Shown piece after piece: positions 1 to 5,970 of a DNA stretch of 5,970 nt. Location of the stretch: positions 1 through 5,970 of the forward strand of contig JAQTWR010000185.1 in assembly GCA_028689195.1 (NCBI GenBank), read 5' to 3'. Below the pieces are notes generated by a model. The model had not been told where the DNA came from, ran no database searches, and saw only the letters and a program-made list of their open reading frames with translations. This DNA comes from Anaerolineales bacterium. GTDB taxonomy: Bacteria; Chloroflexota; Anaerolineae; Anaerolineales; Villigracilaceae. Position numbers and translations under genes: made by a program. Numbering within the stretch: position 1 is the first letter of the stretch; each line of letters opens with the position of its first letter.

Positions 1-264
1 GTTTGCAGATTCCTCCGAGCCAAATTTGCTTTGGATGAACGCCTCGCCAACGCCAAAAGTATGCAACGTGCCAAGATAGCCCGCCAGCACAGAGGCAAGT
101 CCGACCAAGCCAAAATCTTCGGGCGTCAAAATGCGGGCAAGGATGATGGCGCTGATAAACACCATCACCTTGCCGATTACAAAGGCGAGGTACGACCACA
201 TCACCCCTCGCCCGATTTGTTTAGAAGACGCCCTTTCGATATTTTTCGGGGAAGGCTCCGCCAT
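1..264 (-). CDS. Wzx-type polysaccharide flippase, N-terminal fragment (cut by window edge)
   Basis: I translated this from an ATG at 264; it stays open to the left edge, giving 88 residues. Seen: a short polar N-terminus (MAEPSPKNIE), then a hydrophobic stretch at about residues 22-45 leading into ARILTPEDFGLVGLA (residues 43-57) and a second hydrophobic segment ending near GVGEAFIQSK. The TPEDFG turn after the first membrane helix is typical of the MOP-superfamily polysaccharide exporters (Wzx/WzxC, Polysacc_synt type), inner-membrane proteins of about 450-500 residues that flip lipid-linked repeat units. The start lies only 2 bases after the stop of the bcsB-like gene, with a weak GGAT about 9 bases upstream, so translation is probably coupled. 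The C-terminal four fifths lie outside the window, so the exact subfamily and substrate cannot be judged. Confidence 0.85.
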   Translation of the reverse strand, partial: MAEPSPKNIERASSKQIGRGVMWSYLAFVIGKVMVFISAIILARILTPEDFGLVGLASVLAGYLGTLHTFGVGEAFIQSKFGSEESAN

Positions 265-266
265 AC

Positions 267-2561
267 TTATTTATCCGAACGCTTTCGGAAGACGGCTTGT
301 ATACCCAAAATAACAAGCACAAACAGTATCCCGCCGAAAACGACGAAGATGGAGGGCAATATCCATGCCGGGCGTTCCGAGACAGCCGGCTGAGTCTCTG
401 GCGCTGCGGGCGTCAAACTGGTTTCCTGCGAGCCTTGGACGCCTTGCAAAAGTCTGGTGTCGGCAGATACGATTTGTTCGCCGCTGATAAACGCCAGATT
501 GCCGCGTAACTGACTTCGCAACCTGCCCAACTGCAGGGCGTTCCCAGCCCATTTCACGCCCGAATCCGAGCTGCCGCCTATGTATAAGACAGCCTGTTTT
601 GAATTCCATGGAGCGGGGAACAATTCCAAATAGCCAACATCAACCCCGGAACCGAGGCGATAAGAGATTTGTAAATTCTTTTCAATCGCCAAATCGGAGC
701 CGGGTTTAAATGGCGCGGGGAGAGCGTCGTACATACCTTCGAGGATTTTCAGGTTGCTTGGACGCCCAACGATGATGAGATTCCGCTTTTGCTTCGTCAA
801 ATCGGGGACGGCGTCCGCGTAGTAGGCTTCCAATCCGGCAAGTTGAACAGCGTTCGTATTTCCAAGAGAGAAAGCAATTTGCGCGGCTACATTCCAACTG
901 ACCGGGTCTTTTGGCGCTAAAACAAACGCCAGGTTATTCATAATCGGGTCGAAAGCAAACGGGGCTGGGTATCTGTTAAGTCCTATCAGGGTCGCGGGGC
1001 TTATTTCCGGGGCGGGGACAAAAGGCAGGTAGAGCGAGGAGGACGAATCGATTCGCATCCACAACCCGTCAAGAAGCGGATTCACGCACTCGTTTTTCGG
1101 CTCCATGTTAATATCCAACCGAAGGCGATTGCTCCCCGATTGGACGGCGCTTGCCGGCAGAAGAATTCTGGCTTCTCCCTGCCCCGAAGTCCCTTCGCTG
1201 AGAAGCACGCTCCCGATGGGGGCTTCATTCAATTTGACAATAATGCCCGAGCGCTGATATTCCAACAAAGAGGTGTGCGAGAAAATCAAATTCAAATATG
1301 CGTCTGGTCCAAGCGTGTAGTTTTGAGGAACGTCAAATACATAACTAACCGTATTGAGTCCAACTTCGCTGACGACGACGCTGTCGTAGCCAAGATCGTT
1401 GAAGGTCTGATGAGAATCCGCAGGATTGTATTGAGGCTCAAGCGACTGGACGTTCGATATAAGGGAAAGGCTGGGGTTATCGCCCACGCGAAGCATTCCG
1501 GTGCTCAATGCCCGCGCCGCATTAACAACCGCCGCATCGTCGTTCCCGCCGACGACCATCACCACCTTGCTTTTGTTCCATGGCGAAATAGCCATTTGGA
1601 TAATCCCGTCGGTGGGGGAAGATTCTTTTGCGGTGAAATTCCCGCCCGACGAGGGCGCGGGAAGGGCAACCTGTTGAAGGAGGGGCAATCCTTTTGCTTT
1701 GCCGATGAATATCAAATTGGTACTAGCCAACGCTTCAGGAGCGATCTGGCTAACGGGTTGCAACGAAATAAGCAGGCGGTTGTATGTCATGCGACCAAAG
1801 CCCGCCGCGACAGATAACGCGGACTGCAATTCGCTAATGCTGGGTTGATCCGGAATCGCAATGATCACAGAATCCTGATTGAACGAATCTTGAAAAAACG
1901 GAACGGGCAAGAGTCTTAAATCCACCGGCGGGTCAATCAACGTGTGCGGTAAATACAACTGCGAAAACGTTCGGGCGATTACGGTCGTTCTGAAATTCAC
2001 GTCGCAATTGACGCCGCTATCCAAAATCAATTGGATGGATTGACTTTGATTGCTTCCGAGTCGGGTCAGCGTATCGAGCGTCAGCGGAATAATAACCTGC
2101 CGCTGCCCTTCCTGATTTAGGTTGATCGTTGCCACCGTGACGTAGTTATATTGAACCAGCAGCGCGCCGCCGTAGGCTGCATTAAGCGGCTTTTGCGAAT
2201 CGGCGTTGGTGTAATAAACGTCCAACACAAGCCGCAACTCTGCGCCCAGCTCCATCTTCCATGTCGGCGGCAGGTCAAAATAATAGCCGTTTGAAGCAAA
2301 CGGGCCGCGCAAGACAACTTCTTCAAAACCGAAGTCGTCGAAAGACAGCGTTTCTGTAGAGTCTGGAATTTGAGCGGGAAGAGAAGCCTGCGCAGCAGGC
2401 GTAGAGACGATAGGGGTCGCTTGAGGCGCCAACGAGGTTGGCGTCGCGGCTTGCCGTAAAGCGGTCTGCGTATGCGATCCGGCAAATACAAGTCCGCCGG
2501 GAGCCATCAAAGCCAGCAACAATATCACAATCAAGAAATGGGATTTTTTTATATGTTTCAT
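267..2561 (-). CDS. bcsB: BcsB-like cellulose synthase accessory protein, exported and C-terminally membrane-anchored
   Basis: This 764-residue protein resembles the BcsB family, the carbohydrate-binding subunit that caps the cellulose synthase BcsA outside the membrane and guides the glucan. Seen: a signal peptide (KK, then a hydrophobic run at 9-26, likely cut after VFA at 27); a Thr/Ala/Pro-rich linker at 30-66; two homologous halves; a second Pro/Thr-rich linker at about 705-730; a single membrane helix at 732-756; and a basic tail RKRSDK. Each half has a beta-rich domain (about 77-200 and 389-515) with an aligned Cys (C186, C492) ahead of an LYLP motif (203-206 and 510-513), then an alpha/beta domain (NLIFIG and NLIIVG strands, SPWN and APWN motifs, VVGG and YIGG turns). 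This matches the CBD-FD-CBD-FD plan of BcsB, and the length is close to that family. No BcsA is visible, so the glycan need not be cellulose. The start has a good ribosome binding site. A GT4 gene lies 27 bases upstream and a flippase gene 2 bases downstream. Confidence 0.85.
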   Translation of the reverse strand: MKHIKKSHFLIVILLLALMAPGGLVFAGSHTQTALRQAATPTSLAPQATPIVSTPAAQASLPAQIPDSTETLSFDDFGFEEVVLRGPFASNGYYFDLPPTWKMELGAELRLVLDVYYTNADSQKPLNAAYGGALLVQYNYVTVATINLNQEGQRQVIIPLTLDTLTRLGSNQSQSIQLILDSGVNCDVNFRTTVIARTFSQLYLPHTLIDPPVDLRLLPVPFFQDSFNQDSVIIAIPDQPSISELQSALSVAAGFGRMTYNRLLISLQPVSQIAPEALASTNLIFIGKAKGLPLLQQVALPAPSSGGNFTAKESSPTDGIIQMAISPWNKSKVVMVVGGNDDAAVVNAARALSTGMLRVGDNPSLSLISNVQSLEPQYNPADSHQTFNDLGYDSVVVSEVGLNTVSYVFDVPQNYTLGPDAYLNLIFSHTSLLEYQRSGIIVKLNEAPIGSVLLSEGTSGQGEARILLPASAVQSGSNRLRLDINMEPKNECVNPLLDGLWMRIDSSSSLYLPFVPAPEISPATLIGLNRYPAPFAFDPIMNNLAFVLAPKDPVSWNVAAQIAFSLGNTNAVQLAGLEAYYADAVPDLTKQKRNLIIVGRPSNLKILEGMYDALPAPFKPGSDLAIEKNLQISYRLGSGVDVGYLELFPAPWNSKQAVLYIGGSSDSGVKWAGNALQLGRLRSQLRGNLAFISGEQIVSADTRLLQGVQGSQETSLTPAAPETQPAVSERPAWILPSIFVVFGGILFVLVILGIQAVFRKRSDK
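534..2333 (-). other. Internal duplication within the BcsB-like protein
   Basis: Protein residues about 77-352 (2333 down to 1506) and about 389-676 (1397 down to 534) repeat the same order of motifs. GFEEVVLRG is matched by GYDSVVVSE, YYFDLP by YVFDVP, C186 with LYLP by C492 with LYLP, NLIFIGKAKGL by NLIIVGRPSNL, SPWNKSKVVMVVGG by APWNSKQAVLYIGG, and NAARAL by NAL. The copies are diverged, so this is an old domain duplication, as known for BcsB, and not a recent DNA repeat. Confidence 0.75.
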
Positions 2562-2566
2562 TTTTA

Positions 2567-2571
2567 CCTTC
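2567..2571 (-). promoter_or_regulatory. Ribosome binding site of the bcsB-like gene
   Basis: GAAGG on the minus strand lies 5 bases (TAAAA) before the ATG at 2561. It is one of the two clearest Shine-Dalgarno sequences in the window and sits inside the 27-base gap after the glycosyltransferase stop. It supports both the chosen start and independent initiation of this gene. Confidence 0.7.
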
Positions 2572-2588
2572 GTTATTTTTCAAATCGT

Positions 2589-3689
2589 TCAAAGGACACT
2601 TCGATAAACGGAAACGACTTTGTCGAACCAAACGGACGCGCTAAATTTTTCTTCGACCCGCGCCCTTGCAATCTGCCCTAATTTGACGCGGTCGGGAGCG
2701 TCGAGCAGAGACGCCATAGCGCGGGCAAACGCTTCAGGTTGATGCGGGGGGACGGTCAACCCCGCGGGACCAATCGCCCAGGCGTTGTCGCCGACATCGG
2801 TAGTCAACACAGGCAAGCCAGCCGCCATCGCTTCCAGCACCGCTATTGGCAATCCTTCCCAATGAGAAGCCAGCGCGTACATGTCGCTTGCGGATAACAA
2901 ATGCGGCACATCAGCGCGCATACCCAGCAATTTAACATGGTCTGACAGGCGGAGGTCTTTTACTCTTTTATCAAGAGATTCGTAAAAGTCGCCGCCGCCG
3001 ACAATCGCAAGGAATGCGGAAGGATGCGATTGCCGCAAAATAAGAAAAGCGTCGAGCAGGTCTTGAAAGCCCTTTTGCAAGGTAAGCCGCCCCACAGAAA
3101 TAATAATAGGGCGATCCACGCTGCCGGAAATTTGCTTTCTTATCATTTCGCGTTCCGCAGGCTCAAGGCGATACCCGGAATGTTCCACAGCGTTTGGAAT
3201 CACAACCATTGGTTTGTTCCTCACCATTGGAGCGAAACGCTTTGCGACCGAAGGACCGCAGGCAATGATTTTGGAAACGGCATGACGCAGGGCAAAAATC
3301 TCGACGCGCTCGGTGCGCGAGACGCGGAACTGTTCTTCGACGCCTGTTGAATGCAACGTGGCAACGACGGGCGTATGGGTCAGCCTTCCAATCATCGAGC
3401 CAAGAATATACGAGTAAGTCAAATGAGCGTTTAGAACGTCAGGGCGCTCCGCGCGCATCCATTTTGTAAGTTTATATAAATTATCGAAATCGAAAATGCG
3501 CGTCGTCGGGAAAAAGCGGACGGTCACGCCCATCTCTTCGAGCTGCCTCGGGAAGGGAGAGCCATCGTCCTCGCTCAAACTGATCACAGCCAGTTTGTAT
3601 CCGCGCTTGACGGCTTCTCTGGCGAAAGTGATTTGCAATTGCTGCGCTCCGCCAAAAGAAAGCCCGTCAATCATTTGAACAATATACAT
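2589..3689 (-). CDS. GT-B fold glycosyltransferase, family 4 type
   Basis: This 366-residue cytosolic or membrane-associated protein most likely transfers a sugar from a nucleotide-sugar donor to the growing repeat unit on a lipid carrier. Seen: an N-terminal Rossmann half beginning MYIVQMIDGLSFGGAQ, with the GGAQ loop (13-16) common in GT4 enzymes; NAHLTYSY (87-94) and PVVATLHSTG (107-116); the linker motif IPNAVE (164-169); and a C-terminal donor-binding half with SVGRLTLQKGF (198-208), YALASHWEGLPIAVLEAM (271-288) and TTDVG (296-300). E278 and E286 form the EX7E motif of retaining GT4 enzymes. The length is usual for the family. I chose ATG 3689 because it begins the Rossmann strand and follows the previous stop by 13 bases; the frame stays open up to 3908, but that extension overlaps the polymerase gene and is not protein-like. 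The Shine-Dalgarno is weak (GGA about 10 bases upstream). Donor and acceptor cannot be predicted. Confidence 0.92.
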   Translation of the reverse strand: MYIVQMIDGLSFGGAQQLQITFAREAVKRGYKLAVISLSEDDGSPFPRQLEEMGVTVRFFPTTRIFDFDNLYKLTKWMRAERPDVLNAHLTYSYILGSMIGRLTHTPVVATLHSTGVEEQFRVSRTERVEIFALRHAVSKIIACGPSVAKRFAPMVRNKPMVVIPNAVEHSGYRLEPAEREMIRKQISGSVDRPIIISVGRLTLQKGFQDLLDAFLILRQSHPSAFLAIVGGGDFYESLDKRVKDLRLSDHVKLLGMRADVPHLLSASDMYALASHWEGLPIAVLEAMAAGLPVLTTDVGDNAWAIGPAGLTVPPHQPEAFARAMASLLDAPDRVKLGQIARARVEEKFSASVWFDKVVSVYRSVL

Positions 3690-3702
3690 AGATGCGAATC
3701 CG

Positions 3703-5235
3703 TTATTTGCGGTTTTGCGAAATTCCGCTACGCTCGATCGAAAACGGCCGGTTTCTTCTGGCTTCTTCAGCGGTTTCGAGTTCAATTTCAGCCATGCGGG
3801 GAATGGAAAGGGCAATCCCTGCGAGTACCCAAAAATTGCGCGGGTAGGCGGAGTGAATGAAGATGGCTGCGAGTAAATATCCAAGAAAACCAAATGCGTA
3901 TGCCGCAACCATGTTAGAGACGGAAGTCAGCCCTGCCCTGGCAAGAGACCGCTGCGCCTTCCACATTGATTTCAGCACGACCCATAACAACAGCCCAAAA
4001 CTGAACAACCCAAGCAGCCCCGTTTCAGCGGCAACCTCCAAATAAAGACTATGAGCCTGCCGGACTTCGGAGCGCGCGTCAATCCCCAGACGCTGGGAAT
4101 ATTTCTGATATAGCCCGGGGTAGTTGCCAAGCCCCACTCCTAAAATAGGGTAATCGGCAAACATTTGAAGGGCTACAATCGCCTCGCTGGTGCGTCCGCG
4201 AATCGATGAATCGCGCACTCCTCCGTTGGAACTCGACAGACTCGGGATAAGTTCGGTCAGCGTGCTGATGCGCTCCGTAAATTTGGAGGGAAGCACGTTT
4301 ACCAAAAACAGACCCACAATCAACACCACCAGCAGGTAGCGCAACTGACCGCGATGGAAAACCGCGAGCATGGCGATTACTACCGCCATCATGGAGAGAA
4401 ATCCGCCGCGCGAGTATGTCAGCAGGACGGTAAAGGTGCATGCGATAAACGCCCAAGCGGCTAAGACCCGAAGGATGGATTGCTTCTCATTCCATAATCG
4501 GTCCAACGCAAGCGGGACCAAGACCAGCATGAGCTGCGCGTAATAGTTCGGGTCTTGAAGAGGACCGCCCAATCGGTAGTCGTCTGACTGCCCGGCGATA
4601 TTTTGTAAAGCCGCCACGGCGTATCCGCCGTAATCATTTGAGTAGGTGCCGGTTACAAATTGAAAGATGCTGAGCGTCCCAAGGAAAATACCTACAGCGA
4701 GCAGAACCCAGATCGCTAGATGAAACGATTTTTCGTTTCTCAACACCACCGCGATGATTAAGGCGATGATGCCAGACTTGAGCAGTTCCACTTCAATGTA
4801 GTATGCAACCGCCGGGTCTACGGCGTACAAAACCGAAATCAGCCCAACCATACAGTAGAAGGCGACCAGAAATAGGGGACGCATCCATCCTTGCGGAATC
4901 TCATGGTTATAAACGATCCAGCGCGTACCCATAGACAGGACAAGCAGCATGATCAAGCCTTGCACTACATTTGTCACGCCGTACCGCTCGCCCACAATGA
5001 TATACGCCTGCGTGTACAGGACAAATAGCATCACCGCCACGCCCCATTCCAAGCGCGCAAAAGTGACAAGGAATGCCGTCACGCCAAACGCGACGACTAA
5101 CACCTGCAAAGTATTCGCCATACCCGCGATGAACAAGCCTGCGGTCACGCTCACAACAACGCCCGCAAAGGCGATCACGACGGATATGGATTTTGGAGAA
5201 GTTTTCGAGGCAGAAACCTCAACTTGAGTGTTCAT
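3703..5235 (-). CDS. O-antigen polymerase/ligase family membrane protein (Wzy_C type)
   Basis: A 510-residue integral membrane protein, probably the Wzy-like polymerase that joins lipid-linked repeat units on the outer face of the membrane; an O-antigen ligase (WaaL) role is the alternative. Seen: about 11-13 hydrophobic segments, starting at 17-38 and 42-60; GGPLQDPNYYAQ (223-234), the DPN-containing motif before a membrane helix; LLTYSRGGFL (271-280) with the SRGG signature of the Wzy_C domain; a long hydrophilic loop at about 317-395 containing GRTSEAIVALQMFADYPILG and GVGLGNYPGLY (366-376); and AHSLYLEVAAETGLLGL (394-410), the His-bearing motif that re-enters the membrane. The C-terminal 30 residues are polar and probably cytoplasmic. 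Presence beside wzx-, wzz- and GT-like genes favours polymerase over ligase. The start has an AGGA site 5 bases upstream, and the gap to the preceding gene is 12 bases. Confidence 0.88.
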   Translation of the reverse strand: MNTQVEVSASKTSPKSISVVIAFAGVVVSVTAGLFIAGMANTLQVLVVAFGVTAFLVTFARLEWGVAVMLFVLYTQAYIIVGERYGVTNVVQGLIMLLVLSMGTRWIVYNHEIPQGWMRPLFLVAFYCMVGLISVLYAVDPAVAYYIEVELLKSGIIALIIAVVLRNEKSFHLAIWVLLAVGIFLGTLSIFQFVTGTYSNDYGGYAVAALQNIAGQSDDYRLGGPLQDPNYYAQLMLVLVPLALDRLWNEKQSILRVLAAWAFIACTFTVLLTYSRGGFLSMMAVVIAMLAVFHRGQLRYLLVVLIVGLFLVNVLPSKFTERISTLTELIPSLSSSNGGVRDSSIRGRTSEAIVALQMFADYPILGVGLGNYPGLYQKYSQRLGIDARSEVRQAHSLYLEVAAETGLLGLFSFGLLLWVVLKSMWKAQRSLARAGLTSVSNMVAAYAFGFLGYLLAAIFIHSAYPRNFWVLAGIALSIPRMAEIELETAEEARRNRPFSIERSGISQNRK

Positions 5236-5240
5236 AAATA

Positions 5241-5244
5241 TCCT
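5241..5244 (-). promoter_or_regulatory. Ribosome binding site of the Wzy-like gene
   Basis: AGGA on the minus strand lies 5 bases before the ATG at 5235, within the 12-base gap between the GGDEF-domain stop and the polymerase start. It supports the chosen start and close co-translation with the gene upstream. Confidence 0.65.
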
Positions 5245-5247
5245 GCG

Positions 5248-5895
5248 TCAAACCAAGCTGCCTGCTCTTTCCAGTTCCGACTTGTAAAACACAAGGTTTA
5301 GGTTTCCAACAATCGCCTGCCGTAACGCCCGTTCGGCATTTTCGCGCAGATCGCTCGAAGATTCGTCGCCCTGGCGTTCAGCCAACCCAATGCGCGGATT
5401 CAATTGAATCTCTTCCGTATCGCCTAGAGCGATGGGATTTGAAAGCGTGGCTTGGACGCGACCTAGGGTAATGACGGCAGCCTTTCCGGGCGTTCCTGAT
5501 AAAAGAACCGAGAAGGTCGCGTTATCCCAGCGCCCGACCATGTCATTGCCGCGAAGTTCGTTATTTAACATCTTTGCGACCTGAACCAACAGGCGTTGTT
5601 CGAGCGGTTTGGGTATAACGCCAAGATAATCCGCCAACCCATCCAGATGCACGAGTCCAAGGGTGTGAAAGCCCACGAAAGCGCTGCGCGCCAGAGTTTC
5701 ATCCAATTTTTGATCGAAGTATTGACGGCTAAGCACGCCTGAATCCTGATCAATGGTGTGGCGTTTCAGGAAAGATTCGATGGGCGATATTAGCTGCTCG
5801 CGGATGATTGCCAGAGAGGCGCCAAGCACCAGTCCAAATACAATCGCCAGAGACGCGTCGCGCGCCGGCTGCGGTTGAATTGGGTCTGTGGGCAA
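5248..5895 (-). CDS. Wzz-type chain-length determinant C-terminus fused to a degenerate GGDEF domain (downstream frame)
   Basis: Residue numbers count from a TTG at 5895, which is a frame landmark and not a trusted start. Seen: a proline-rich PTDPIQPQPARD (2-13), a membrane helix at about 14-32 (ASLAIVFGLVLGASLAII), then a complete GGDEF-like fold: DQDSGVLSRQYFDQKLDE (49-66), LVHLDGLADY (81-90), RGND (115-118), DNATF (124-128) and AERALRQAIVGNLNLVFY (187-204). The Pro-rich segment plus helix is the usual TM2 end of Wzz/polysaccharide co-polymerases, so the GGDEF part should be cytoplasmic. GGDEF has become DNATF and the second Asp of the metal motif is Leu (D85-G-L), so cyclase activity is very unlikely. 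The RxxD inhibitory-site motif remains. The frame is closed upstream by TGA at 5932-5934, there is no Shine-Dalgarno near the TTG, and the first in-frame ATG is at residue 109, inside the domain; therefore this is the 3' part of a longer gene whose 5' part is in another frame. Confidence 0.8.
   Translation of the reverse strand: MPTDPIQPQPARDASLAIVFGLVLGASLAIIREQLISPIESFLKRHTIDQDSGVLSRQYFDQKLDETLARSAFVGFHTLGLVHLDGLADYLGVIPKPLEQRLLVQVAKMLNNELRGNDMVGRWDNATFSVLLSGTPGKAAVITLGRVQATLSNPIALGDTEEIQLNPRIGLAERQGDESSSDLRENAERALRQAIVGNLNLVFYKSELERAGSLV
5512..5553 (-). other. Degenerate GGDEF active site with retained RxxD inhibitory-site motif
   Basis: The segment encodes R-G-N-D (5542-5553), five residues (M-V-G-R-W), then D-N-A-T-F (5512-5526). 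In active cyclases such as PleD the inhibitory-site RxxD precedes the GG(D/E)EF by exactly five residues, and that spacing is kept here. The catalytic signature itself is lost. In PelD an inactive GGDEF domain binds c-di-GMP through such a site to control polysaccharide production. Binding here is an inference; RxxD is also simply common in the family. Confidence 0.7.
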
Positions 5896-5970
5896 TTGAG
5901 CGATCCAACACTCGGATGTTATATCCTTGGTTCAGTCCGTCAATGTAAGTAATCGCCTGATTTCCGATGC
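5894..5970 (-). pseudogene. Upstream part of the same Wzz-like gene, in a different frame (frameshift junction)
   Basis: Reading the minus strand from 5968 gives IGNQAITYIDGLNQGYNIRV followed by LDRSIA, which looks like the end of the extracytoplasmic Wzz domain just before its Pro-rich segment and second membrane helix. This frame reads through the junction as nonsense (HRPNSTAAGARR and so on) and stops at TGA 5750-5752. The continuation expected of a Wzz protein, PTDPIQPQPARD plus a membrane helix, is one base further on in the downstream frame. Removing one base near the CCC at 5890-5892 would restore a continuous product reading SIATDPIQP. Either the gene is truly broken or the sequence has a one-base error. 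The N-terminal remainder lies beyond the right edge. Confidence 0.75.

Noticed and set aside
31..393. Plus-strand open frame of 120 codons spanning the flippase start and the bcsB end.
   Set aside because: It is antisense to two overlapping good genes, with basic, low-complexity composition typical of a shadow frame.
1140..1817. Plus-strand open frame of 225 codons.
   Set aside because: It lies wholly opposite the well-supported bcsB-like gene, its translation is rich in Arg, Asn and His without domain-like patterning, and no ribosome binding site or neighbour supports it.
2562..2588. Possible terminator or promoter in the largest intergenic gap.
   Set aside because: The 27 bases hold a ribosome binding site but no stem-loop with a T-run and no convincing -35/-10 pair.
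3690..3908. Upstream extension of the glycosyltransferase frame by 73 codons.
   Set aside because: The extension overlaps the end of the polymerase gene in another frame and does not look like protein; the Rossmann strand begins exactly at the ATG at 3689.
5248..5895. Reading this as a complete, independent 215-residue gene starting at TTG 5895.
   Set aside because: There is no Shine-Dalgarno near the TTG, and the protein would begin in the middle of a Wzz Pro-rich motif while the missing Wzz part is encoded immediately upstream in the next frame.

Overview
The window is a piece of a bacterial exopolysaccharide or capsule locus. Every gene I can support is on the minus strand, so transcription runs from the right edge towards the left edge. 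The genes are packed with gaps of 2 to 27 bases and no visible terminator or promoter between them, so they probably form one operon that begins beyond the right edge.

In transcription order the layout is as follows. (1) 5970 to 5248: the C-terminal part of a Wzz-type chain-length determinant (polysaccharide co-polymerase) fused to a GGDEF-like domain. The reading frame breaks near 5890-5899: the upstream Wzz part and the downstream Wzz membrane segment plus GGDEF are in different frames. (2) 5235 to 3703: a multi-spanning Wzy/WaaL-type O-antigen polymerase or ligase. (3) 3689 to 2589: a GT-B, family 4 type glycosyltransferase. (4) 2561 to 267: a BcsB-like, exported, C-terminally membrane-anchored protein with an internally duplicated architecture. 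(5) 264 to 1: the N-terminus of a Wzx-type polysaccharide flippase, cut by the left edge.

Together these fit a Wzx/Wzy-style pathway: the glycosyltransferase helps build a lipid-linked repeat unit, Wzx flips it, Wzy polymerises it and the Wzz-like protein sets chain length. Two parts are unusual. The Wzz-like protein carries a cytoplasmic GGDEF domain whose catalytic signature has become DNATF, while an RxxD inhibitory-site motif is kept at the canonical spacing; this suggests a c-di-GMP sensor rather than a synthase. A BcsB-like protein, normally the partner of the c-di-GMP-activated cellulose synthase BcsA, sits in the operon without any BcsA in view.

The organism cannot be fixed from sequence alone. 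Moderate GC, the threonine/proline/alanine-rich linkers of the exported protein and the combination of Wzz-GGDEF with BcsB are compatible with an environmental Chloroflexota (Anaerolineae-like) genome, but that is a weak inference. I saw no RNA genes, mobile elements, CRISPR arrays or nucleotide-level repeats, and there is no gene-free stretch longer than 27 bases.
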